This document shows, one piece after another, positions 11,420 to 19,035 of a DNA stretch of 64,000 nt. How positions within the stretch are numbered: the stretch's first letter is position 1; every line of letters begins with the position of its first letter. A program made the position numbers and the translations under genes. The notes under the pieces are model-generated. The model ran no database searches, was not told the origin of the DNA, and was given only the letters and a program-made list of their open reading frames with translations. The stretch is taken from positions 3,381,501 through 3,445,500 of the forward strand of contig NC_020059.1 of NCBI RefSeq assembly GCF_000330885.1, given 5' to 3'. The stretch comes from Rhizobium tropici CIAT 899. Lineage in GTDB: Bacteria > Pseudomonadota > Alphaproteobacteria > Rhizobiales > Rhizobiaceae.

Positions 11420-12637
11420 TTAATCGGCTAGGATTGCCTTGGCGGCAACTTCGAGTTGAGTATCGATACCGCTCCTCAATTCGTCGCGTGTCAGCGGAAT
11501 CGACTTGTCGGGCCTTACGCCGACACCTTCGAACTGGCGACCATCGGGAAAATATTCGCGCTTGGTGGATACCCTGAACGACATGCCAAATCCCGGAAAT
11601 CTCACGAAATAGGGTTGTCCCGTCGACCCAAAACTCGGCTCGCCCAACACGAGGCCCCGATCGCCATCCTTAAAGCGCAGGGCGAAATCCTCGCAAGCCG
11701 AAGCGCTGCCACCATTGATGAGCAGCGCCATCTTTCCCTGCCAGGCGTCCGGGAACGGTAGCGTTATGTCAGGACCACTCCGCATCATGGTTGTGGGTAA
11801 TGCTGGAGTGCTGCCGTTGAACGAGTTGGAAGCATCGGATTTGGCAATCGTCATAGGGGTAGAAACCAACGTGCCGCGATAGGGGTTGGTCATGATGGCG
11901 GACAACAAACCTCCCGGCGAACTGCCTCCGTTGTTGTCGCGAAGATCGAGAAGAATGGCACGGGCATTTTCCACGCCTTGAACTGCCGAAATTGCAGCAT
12001 CTTCATATTTCGGATCGTCAAAGCCTGGAATGCGGATCACTACCAACCCGTCTGGGCGGTGGATGATTTCGACTTCCGCTGCGAGGGGAGGACCGCGCTC
12101 CGGTTCAATTGGCGGAACGGTCAAATCGATTGGTACTTGTCTACCGTCATCCGTGCCGATCGTAAAATGCCGAGGCAACAGAAAAGGGCGGAGCCATGTC
12201 ATCCAATCCAGCGCCGCCAGGCTGGATTGACCGATGTGTTCGCGCACCGCCTCCAACCACGCATTCACGGGCTTACCGTCAACCTCGGTCACCACGTCAC
12301 CCGGGTGAAGTTCAGCTATTCTGGATCGCACGACCGTCCACCGACCGTTGATCCGCCTTATCCTGAACGGTATTGATCCGGCCTGATGCCCCAATTCCTC
12401 ATCCCAAAAGGAGGTATGACCATTTCGCAGACTTGCGAAGAAGCGCATTGTCGCCAGGGAAAAAGCTTTCCGATTTGGTGCTTCCAACGCTTCGCCAAGA
12501 TAAGCACGGTAACGCGCCTCGAAATCATACCCGGCAGGTAATCCCTCTGTATGCGCAAAGTAGCGCTTGATCGCATGATAGGCCGTTGCGCCGATATAAG
12601 CGCGATCCGTAATATCGGGATCCTGAAAGTGGGTCAT
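11420..12637 (-). CDS. S41-like peptidase (C-terminal processing protease fold), no signal peptide
   Basis: This 405-residue protein has a helical N-terminal part, a PDZ-like region (about 115-145, HPGDVVTEVDGKPVNAWLEAV) and a C-terminal S41 domain. The putative nucleophile is Ser313 in GGSASACED. Where CtpA-type enzymes have a catalytic Lys (FGKG), this one reads LGEPSFGSTGQ, so it resembles the Lys-less IRBP/tricorn-like branch or is inactive. No signal peptide or membrane helix is visible, unusual for S41 proteins. It lies in an accessory-looking patch. The substrate is unknown. Confidence 0.75.
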   Translation of the reverse strand: MTHFQDPDITDRAYIGATAYHAIKRYFAHTEGLPAGYDFEARYRAYLGEALEAPNRKAFSLATMRFFASLRNGHTSFWDEELGHQAGSIPFRIRRINGRWTVVRSRIAELHPGDVVTEVDGKPVNAWLEAVREHIGQSSLAALDWMTWLRPFLLPRHFTIGTDDGRQVPIDLTVPPIEPERGPPLAAEVEIIHRPDGLVVIRIPGFDDPKYEDAAISAVQGVENARAILLDLRDNNGGSSPGGLLSAIMTNPYRGTLVSTPMTIAKSDASNSFNGSTPALPTTMMRSGPDITLPFPDAWQGKMALLINGGSASACEDFALRFKDGDRGLVLGEPSFGSTGQPYFVRFPGFGMSFRVSTKREYFPDGRQFEGVGVRPDKSIPLTRDELRSGIDTQLEVAAKAILAD

Positions 12638-12756
12638 ATGGGCTGTCTCGGCGCGAATTATGGGGAGCGACTGCTACCTAAAGCTGATTTGGTGTGTCCT
12701 AACCGCAGATAATCATGGATCATGACGCAAGCTCCCGGTGGCAGCCTACGAGCCCG

Positions 12757-13182
12757 TTAAAAAGTTTGCCATGATGGTTTCTCATGCGGTCGGGAATCAT
12801 AGTCCTCACGCGATTTTCGAAACTGATCCGAGTTTTCAACGACCCATGTCCAGAGTGGGATCATTCGGATCAGGAGCCCCATTCCCAGCTCGGTAAGCTC
12901 GTATTCCACGCGTGGCGGCATCTCCACCAGGTCATGGCGCGTGACCAGCCCATCTCTCTCAAGTTGTCGTAGAGTGCGTGTCAGCATCCTCTGGGTAACA
13001 CCATGCATTCTTCGTCCGATATCCGCATGGCGCAGTCTGCCATAGACGCCCAAGGTGTGTATGACGCCCAGCGACCATCTGTTCCCTGCATGGGTCAGAA
13101 CTTCGCGTCTTACCCCGTCCTCATCTTCGCGGAGGCCATCGCAGACAGCTTGAGAATAGCTCAGGATTTCGTCTCTTGTCAT
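12757..13182 (-). CDS. HxlR family transcriptional regulator
   Basis: This 141-residue winged-helix protein has the HxlR layout: GNRWSLGVIHTLGVYGRLRHADIGRRMHGVTQRMLTRTLRQLERDGLVTRHD (recognition helix and wing) followed by VEYELTELGMGLL. A Cys at residue 14 could be redox-sensing, as in some HxlR proteins, but that is inference. It is divergent from a broken NmrA-type reductase gene, a common partner, so its original target is probably dead. Confidence 0.88.
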   Translation of the reverse strand: MTRDEILSYSQAVCDGLREDEDGVRREVLTHAGNRWSLGVIHTLGVYGRLRHADIGRRMHGVTQRMLTRTLRQLERDGLVTRHDLVEMPPRVEYELTELGMGLLIRMIPLWTWVVENSDQFRKSREDYDSRPHEKPSWQTF

Positions 13183-13246
13183 CTTTCTGCCCTATGGTAT
13201 CACCTGTGTACCCTATTACGATCCTTTCCGAGCGATGCCATCTACT

Positions 13247-13260
13247 CGTTCACACGAACG
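13247..13260. promoter_or_regulatory. Palindrome in HxlR/reductase divergent region
   Basis: CGTTC (13247-13251) and GAACG (13256-13260) are perfect inverted arms around ACAC, 24 bases before the start of the broken reductase gene. It is a candidate HxlR operator from position and symmetry alone. Confidence 0.3.
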
Positions 13261-13284
13261 GTGAGATTAGAAAGGATTTGCAAA

Positions 13285-13903
13285 ATGCCACTCCACGCAA
13301 ACGACAGAAGGACAGTCGATCCTGGTCATTGGTGCCGGAGAGCTTGGTATGCCTGTACTACGCAATTTGGCGCGTAGGGCCAAGGATCATTCGGGTACAA
13401 CCGTCAACATCCCCTTGCGGACGGCGACCGTTGAATCGACCGACCCGGTAAAACAGCGTGATGTCTCCGAAATACGCGAACTGGAGATCGAGATCCTCGC
13501 CGGCGACATCCTTGCCGCAACGATAAGTAAGTTCGCAGCGATCTTCGCACGTTTTGATACCGTGGTCGGCTGTGCAGGCTTCTCCGCTGGCCGAAACATG
13601 CCCATGAAATTTGCGAAAGCTGCACTGGATGCCAACCTCAAGCGATATTTCCCGTGGCAATTTGGCGTTGACTTCGACGTCATCGGTCGGGGCAGCCCTC
13701 AAGACCCGTTCGATGCCCAGATCGACGTGCGTGACCTTCTGCGCGGGCAAGACAAGATCGACTGGGTGGTGATCTCTACAGGAATGTTTACGAGCTTCCT
13801 GTTCGAACCGATCTTCGAGGTTGTCGATCTCGAAAATAACGTCGTCAATGCTCTGGGCAGCCTTGATACGGAAGTTTCACTGACAACGCCTGCGGACGCA
13901 TAG
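13285..13903 (+). pseudogene. NmrA/isoflavone-reductase-like NAD(P)-binding protein, frameshifted and 3'-truncated
   Basis: An ATG at 13285 with AAAGGA upstream opens MPLHANDRR, then the frame goes wrong. The nucleotide-binding segment QSILVIGAGELGMPVL and all following sequence read one base later. Removing one A near 13312 restores MPLHANDRRQSILVIGAGELG. The body (from 13349, 184 codons) resembles NmrA-type reductases but stops at 13903 after SLTTPADA, where full-length relatives (about 300 residues) continue. The C-terminal third is missing. Without the shift, only a start after the GxGxxG motif is available. I call it a decayed gene. Confidence 0.75.
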
Positions 13904-13932
13904 GTTTCGAAGGGCAACGAAATCGGATGCCC

Positions 13933-15069
13933 CTATTCATCCTCATCATCGATCTCACCGGTCAGCCGCATACCGTCGATCCACGTAGATCCGTCCTCAC
14001 GGATCACCCGGCGCGGCTTCGCGCCACAGCGTTCCCGCACGGCCTCCGCCAGGCGTTCCGAATGGGTGACGATCCAGATCTGGCTCGTCTTTGCGGCCTC
14101 AGCAATCATGTCGGCAAGCGGCGGCAGCATGTCGGGATGCAGGCTTGCCTCCGGCTCGTTGAGCGCGATCAGCGGCGGTAGGCGGTAGGACATCAAGGCG
14201 GCAGCGAGACCGAGGAACCGGATCTGACCATCGGAAAGCTCGCGTGGCTGGAAGACGCGATTGGGAAATTCGGGCAGCATCAAGCCGAAATCCGCCGTTT
14301 CCTGTGGTTCCGGCACCACGAGCCGTGCGCCGCCGAGCGCTGCAGCAAGAACCCGGTCCAGCTCGACCGTATCTTCGCGCGTATGGACAAGGGTTGCGAA
14401 AACGGCGGCGATATTGGCGCCATCCTCGTCCAGCATGGGAGACGTCACCGCAAGGCAAGGCGCACGCAGCGGCGAGCCGCGATCAGTGCGGAAGCCGTGG
14501 TAGAAACGCCAGGCATCGACGGCGCGCCGGAAAGTGCCGATCTCCGGAAAATGACCGGCATCGCCCAGGAGTGCTACCGCCGTTTCGGAAATCAGGGCGT
14601 TGTCGGGATGCGCAAGCATACGGCCGCTCTCGCCGCGCACGGAAATGCCGGGACCATCGCGCTTCATCATCGTCACCGGCCTCCGCCCGGTTTCAACCGA
14701 AAGCTCCTCGGCCTTGACTTGCGGCTCCAGTGGAAATCCGGCGGAGGCACAAGGCGGCCGCATGCCCGCTTCGATCCAGTAGCGGAAGGTTGCCGCCCGC
14801 TCCATGTCGAGCAACTCGACATCGAAACGGATGCGGGCGGACTCATGCGAACGCCGCTTGCCCGACCACATGGCGGAGAACATGCCGCCCTCACTGGAAA
14901 TCTCATGTGCCAGCCTGCCGCGAACCGCAGCCTGCACGAGTTGCAGGGAGCGATAGAGATTAGACTTGCCGACGCCGTTCTCGCCGATGAACAGATTGAC
15001 ATCGGAAAGATCCATGCGGATCGAGCGCAGGGAGCGATAATTGCGTGCAAACATCGAGCGTAGCTGCAT
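13933..15069 (-). CDS. AAA family ATPase (RecF/OLD-like, AAA_21 type)
   Basis: This 378-residue ABC-class ATPase has its Walker A GENGVGKS at residues 29-36, a signature-like region near ELSDGQIRFLGLAAALMS, Walker B PPLIALNEPEASLHPD, and the D/H-loop WIVTHSERLAEAV. Such proteins resemble RecF/SMC heads and the ATPase half of OLD systems. No nuclease (TOPRIM) domain is fused or adjacent, so its role is open: a DNA-repair-like or general chromosomal ATPase is as likely as defence. ATG 15054 (MFARNYRSL) is an alternative start. Confidence 0.85.
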   Translation of the reverse strand: MQLRSMFARNYRSLRSIRMDLSDVNLFIGENGVGKSNLYRSLQLVQAAVRGRLAHEISSEGGMFSAMWSGKRRSHESARIRFDVELLDMERAATFRYWIEAGMRPPCASAGFPLEPQVKAEELSVETGRRPVTMMKRDGPGISVRGESGRMLAHPDNALISETAVALLGDAGHFPEIGTFRRAVDAWRFYHGFRTDRGSPLRAPCLAVTSPMLDEDGANIAAVFATLVHTREDTVELDRVLAAALGGARLVVPEPQETADFGLMLPEFPNRVFQPRELSDGQIRFLGLAAALMSYRLPPLIALNEPEASLHPDMLPPLADMIAEAAKTSQIWIVTHSERLAEAVRERCGAKPRRVIREDGSTWIDGMRLTGEIDDEDE

Positions 15070-15095
15070 GCCACGCGGTTTAACCGATTCCGATA

Positions 15096-16040
15096 TTAAA
15101 GAGAATGCGAAACCATGGGCTCATCCTGCCTGGGGGAAACAAGCGGCGAGAAGGTTGCGTTGCCATCCGCCGCAAGGTCGAAGACGGTGTGCCTCTCCAG
15201 AGCCTTCGTCACTTCGTTGACGTCGCCGTCCAGATGCTCGACCGGAATGAGATTGCCGACGAGGAAATCGAACCGGTCGCCGCGCTTGTTGAGCAGCTCG
15301 TGGAAGACCGTCATGTCGCGCAGCTCGGTCGACCATTTGGCGAACCAGTAGAACAGGCCGGAATTGCGCGCCGTCAGATGCACCGGCAGGATCGGCAGAG
15401 TGTATTTGCGCGCGAGACCCACGGCGGATGTCTTCCACGGCCGCTCGTTGAGCTTGCCGTTCGCCCAATAGGCGATGCGGCCGGACGGGAAGAGCACGGT
15501 CACCTTGCCCTCCGCCACGGCGCGGTTGGTCAGCTGTAGCGTTTCGCGCGTCTTCGGTTTGCTCTTATATTCTTCGCGCCATTCGACCGGGATGATCATC
15601 TCGGCAAAACGCGGGTTGACGCGCACCGCATCGCGATTGGCGAAGATCATCATATCCGGCCGGCGCGACTTCAGAAGATCGAAGACGGCGACACCGTCGG
15701 CAATGCCTGTGGGGTGATTGCTGACGAGAATGAAGCCGCCCTTAGCCGGAATACGATCGGCATGGGTGACGCCGATATCGAGCCGCAGCAGATCGCTCAT
15801 ATATTCGAAACACTGGAAGCCCGAAAGCTTGGCGACATCATCGGCGAACTCGATCGCCTTGTTGTAGCGCAGCAGCGTGTAGAGAAACGGGCGCATGAGC
15901 GGCCAGAGCGGGTTTCGGACGATCTTCTGCCCGCGCTCTGCGATCAACGTATCGACGATATGTCCTGGCTGTCCCTGGGACACCAAAGCGATTGCTTCTG
16001 CAATCTGCCCGAGTGCAGTTATCGAACCGCGGCGTGCCAT
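15096..16040 (-). CDS. Lysophospholipid acyltransferase family protein (PlsC-like)
   Basis: I start it at ATG 16040 (MARRGSITALGQIAEAIALVS), giving 314 residues. The first 24 codons of the longer frame look non-native. The acyltransferase signature appears as ILVSNHPTGIADG (an NHxxxxxD form), with PSGRIAYWANGKLNERPWKT downstream matching the substrate-binding block. Such enzymes transfer acyl chains to glycerolipid or ornithine-lipid precursors at the inner membrane. The exact acceptor is unknown. It is divergent from xerC across 246 bases in which I see no strong signal. Confidence 0.8.
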   Translation of the reverse strand: MARRGSITALGQIAEAIALVSQGQPGHIVDTLIAERGQKIVRNPLWPLMRPFLYTLLRYNKAIEFADDVAKLSGFQCFEYMSDLLRLDIGVTHADRIPAKGGFILVSNHPTGIADGVAVFDLLKSRRPDMMIFANRDAVRVNPRFAEMIIPVEWREEYKSKPKTRETLQLTNRAVAEGKVTVLFPSGRIAYWANGKLNERPWKTSAVGLARKYTLPILPVHLTARNSGLFYWFAKWSTELRDMTVFHELLNKRGDRFDFLVGNLIPVEHLDGDVNEVTKALERHTVFDLAADGNATFSPLVSPRQDEPMVSHSL

Positions 16041-16286
16041 GAAGTATCCTGAATGGTTGGGATATATTCTATCGCAATCGAATATGATCGAAGCATGACA
16101 AGCGCCTCGCATATGGAAGGCGAACCATCCGAGATCCGGAACGAGCCATATGCTGTTTCATTGAAGTCCAGATGCGCCCCGCGGCACGAAGGGAAAACGC
16201 ACCGGAAGCAGCGGGAAAATTAGCGATTCCATAACCTTCCTTCCTTCAAAGTGGCAGATGCGATCTGAATTTCAAGGGGTTTTCCA

Positions 16287-17222
16287 CTGAACGAATTGCT
16301 TGTTATCGCCGACTCCAGGTTGATGGCGGAACGCAACCGCTGGCTCGAAGCACTTGGCCAGGAGCGGCGGCTCGCCGCCCATACGCTGAATGCCTATGAG
16401 CGCGATACGCGGCAGTTCCTGACCTTCCTCACCGGCCATCTCGGCGGTCCGGCGACGATCGAGGATATTCATGCGCTCCGACCCGCCGACTTTCGCGCAT
16501 TCCTTGCCGCCCGCCGCAAGGACGGCGCGGGCGCGCGTTCGCTCGGGCGCAATCTTGCCGGGCTTCGCTCGCTCTTGCGCTATCTCGAAAAGAGGGGCCT
16601 GGTGAATGCCGCGGGTGCCGCTGCGGTGCGCTCGCCGAAACAGCCGAAATCGCTTCCGAAGCCGCTTTCCGACAAGCAGGCGATTACCGTCGTCAGCGAC
16701 GAGGCGCAGCTGCACGAAGAACCATGGATCGCCGCGCGCGATGCCGCCGTGCTGACCCTGCTCTATGGCTGCGGCCTGCGCATTTCCGAGGCGCTGGATC
16801 TGAAGCCGCAGGATTTTCCGCAAGGAGCAACCTCGCTGCGCATCACCGGTAAGGGCAACAAGACACGGCTAGTGCCGCTGCTGCCGATCGTCACGCAAGC
16901 GGTCGATCAATATCGCAAGCTCTGCCCCTATCATCTCGAAGCCGATGACGGCCTCTTTCGCGGCGCGCGCGGCGGCAAGCTGCAGCCGGGCATCATCCAG
17001 CACGGCATGCAAAAACTGCGCAGCGCCTTCGGGCTGCCGGATACGGCAACGCCGCACGCGCTTCGCCATTCCTTCGCCACCCATCTGCTGGCTGGCGGCG
17101 GTGACCTGCGCACCATCCAGGAACTGCTCGGCCACGCCAGCCTTTCGACGACGCAGGTCTATACCGGTGTCGATTCCTCGCGCCTGCTCGAAGTCTACGA
17201 CCGCGCCCACCCGCGCGCATAA
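16287..17222 (+). CDS. xerC: Tyrosine recombinase XerC, probable CTG start
   Basis: XerC with XerD resolves chromosome dimers at dif. The N-terminal SAM-like domain (AHTLNAYERDTRQFLTFL) is followed by the catalytic domain with GLRISEAL (Arg), TGKGNKTR (Lys), HALRHSFATH (His, Arg), GHASLSTTQVYTGV (His, Tyr). Start choice: the CTG at 16287 gives MNELLVIADSRLMAE, which I recall as the usual rhizobial XerC opening, with AAGGGG eight bases upstream. TTG 16296 and ATG 16323 are alternatives without a well-placed ribosome site. From CTG it is 311 residues. It is a housekeeping recombinase, not a phage integrase. Confidence 0.9.
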   Translation: MNELLVIADSRLMAERNRWLEALGQERRLAAHTLNAYERDTRQFLTFLTGHLGGPATIEDIHALRPADFRAFLAARRKDGAGARSLGRNLAGLRSLLRYLEKRGLVNAAGAAAVRSPKQPKSLPKPLSDKQAITVVSDEAQLHEEPWIAARDAAVLTLLYGCGLRISEALDLKPQDFPQGATSLRITGKGNKTRLVPLLPIVTQAVDQYRKLCPYHLEADDGLFRGARGGKLQPGIIQHGMQKLRSAFGLPDTATPHALRHSFATHLLAGGGDLRTIQELLGHASLSTTQVYTGVDSSRLLEVYDRAHPRA

Positions 17223-17352
17223 GGAAAGATTAACCTCTCGCGTTAAGGGAATTTCCGTCTCGTTCGCGTAAAGCAGAATCATGTGTCAGCATGCCTCCCG
17301 AAAGCCGCTTTCCGGCGTTAGCGGTCATGCTCTCTGCGAACGGAAGATTCTG

Positions 17353-18444
17353 ATGATTTCTGCCCTCGGGTCCAAGACGATGCGGTCGATGAAGCCGACG
17401 CTCGGCGATATCCTGCTTTGGCTTGCCACCGCCTTTCCGCTGATGCTTGCGGCGCTGCTGGTCGCGACGATGCTGACGCTGCAGCCGGCCCATGCCGAAG
17501 GCGCAGTCTCCGATAGCTGCGGCGGCAAGGATCTGATGGCCGAACTTCAAAAGGCCGATCCGGCCAAATATGCCTCGATCATCGCCGCTGGCGACAAGGT
17601 GGAGAACGGCAAGGGTATCTTCTGGAAGATCGAAAAGCCCGGCTTGAAGCCGTCATGGCTGCTCGGTACCATGCATGTCTCGGACACACGCGTGCTCACC
17701 TTGCCGAAGGGCGCTGCAGATGCCGTTGCATCAGCCGATACGATCGTTGTCGAATCGGATGAGATCCTCGATGACAAGAAAGCCGCCGCTGCCCTCTTCG
17801 CCAATCCCTCACTCACCATGCTCACCGACGGCTCGACCATCAGCCAGCATCTCACACCCGAAGAAAATGCGCGGCTAGAAGCAGGCCTCAAGGAACGCGG
17901 CATTGCGCTTGCCGCCGTCTCCCGCATGCAGCCCTGGCTGATCTCGAGCTCCTTCGAGATGACGGGCTGCGAGGTTCGCCGCAAGACGGCCGGCGCGAAA
18001 TTCCTCGACCAGAAGTTGGCGAGCGACGCCGCCGCCGAGGGTAAGAAGGTCGTCGGTCTCGAAACGCTTGCCGAGCAGGCCAAAGCCATGAGCGATCTGC
18101 CGGTGGCGCTGCATCTGAAGTCGCTGATGCAGACGCTCGAACTGGGCGACAAGATCAACGACGTCAACGAAACCATGACCGGCCTCTATCTCGTAGGCAA
18201 CATCGGCGCGATGATCCCGATGCTGAAGGTGATCGAGCCGGACCAGAAGATCACCGACGACGACACCGCCGCCTTCGAACAGCGCATCATCCTCGATCGC
18301 AACAAGGTCATGGCCGAGCGCGCCGCCCCCGTTCTCGACAAGGGCAATGCTTTCATCGCCGTCGGTGCGCTTCACCTCGTCGGCGACAAGGGTCTCGTGG
18401 CGCTGCTGCGCAAGCAGGGCTTTACGGTGACGGCGGTAAACTGA
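17353..18444 (+). CDS. TraB/GumN family exported protein
   Basis: I start it at ATG 17353 (MISALGSKTMRSMKPT) with CGGAAG upstream, giving 363 residues. A longer frame opens at 17281. A hydrophobic signal segment (LLWLATAFPLMLAALLVATMLTL) ends at AHA before EGAV, so the protein is probably periplasmic. Family motifs are WLLGTMHVSD near the N-terminus, TIVVESDEI, and AVGALHLVGDKGLVALLRKQGF near the end, as in COG3735 proteins. The TraB/GumN fold may be a metalloprotease-like scaffold, with function unproven. Its 3' end overlaps the convergent DUF2867 gene by 23 bases. Confidence 0.85.
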   Translation: MISALGSKTMRSMKPTLGDILLWLATAFPLMLAALLVATMLTLQPAHAEGAVSDSCGGKDLMAELQKADPAKYASIIAAGDKVENGKGIFWKIEKPGLKPSWLLGTMHVSDTRVLTLPKGAADAVASADTIVVESDEILDDKKAAAALFANPSLTMLTDGSTISQHLTPEENARLEAGLKERGIALAAVSRMQPWLISSSFEMTGCEVRRKTAGAKFLDQKLASDAAAEGKKVVGLETLAEQAKAMSDLPVALHLKSLMQTLELGDKINDVNETMTGLYLVGNIGAMIPMLKVIEPDQKITDDDTAAFEQRIILDRNKVMAERAAPVLDKGNAFIAVGALHLVGDKGLVALLRKQGFTVTAVN

Positions 18445-18934
18445 CCGTTTGCATCCGCTTGCCAAGATCGGCAAGCATCGTTACGACGATCAGCCGGTGG
18501 AATGGCGTGATGATGGCGAGATAGATCCGGCCAAGCAATATGTTCCGCCGGACAAGCGTCGTCGCATCGACCAGCCGACGCCCCTGATCGTCATTCCGAA
18601 CGTCGATAACGACCCGAAAATCGAGATGCCGATCGTCGAACCCCAGCACGACCTGATCGTCGGACTTGCTGACGACCGGAAAGAAGCCGATCTTCTCCAG
18701 CTCCTCAGCTCGAAGAGCGCTGCTGGATCTCAAGCCGAACAAGCCGGTTATCGCATCGCGCACCCGTATCAGCAGCCGCACCCAAAATGGAAAGCGGCTG
18801 AGCATCGTTCGGGCGGCGGCAATCGCCGTCAGATCCGAGTTCGGGATATTCAGTTCGTAGCAGTCAGCCCAATCGGCATCCGGCAGCGCCGGATGCGGCA
18901 TGAGGGGCTTCACCATCAAAGGCCTTGCAGACAT
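18422..18934 (-). CDS. DUF2867 family protein
   Basis: I start it at ATG 18934 (MSARPLMVKPLMPHPALPDADWADCYELNIPN), giving 170 residues. The frame extends upstream to 19219, but that part overlaps the M16 peptidase's 3' end in another frame and looks spurious. The middle (VRLLIRVRDAITGLFGLR) and GFDDRHLDFRVVIDV match the DUF2867 pattern, a family of unknown function often near SDR or NmrA enzymes. It is tail-to-tail with the GumN-type gene with a 23-base overlap. Confidence 0.75.
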   Translation of the reverse strand: MSARPLMVKPLMPHPALPDADWADCYELNIPNSDLTAIAAARTMLSRFPFWVRLLIRVRDAITGLFGLRSSSALRAEELEKIGFFPVVSKSDDQVVLGFDDRHLDFRVVIDVRNDDQGRRLVDATTLVRRNILLGRIYLAIITPFHRLIVVTMLADLGKRMQTVSLPPSP

Positions 18935-19035
18935 GGTTTCATCCGCCTTTATTCGACGTCCGCAAGCTACCATACATTGCGATCCCATCCGATCGGCAAA
19001 CATCGACTGCGGCAATTTGGCCGGCAGGTGACTGA

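Noticed and set aside
16287..17222. Tyrosine recombinase as evidence of a phage or integrative element.
   Set aside because: It is the housekeeping XerC by its domain layout; no tRNA, att repeats or phage genes nearby.
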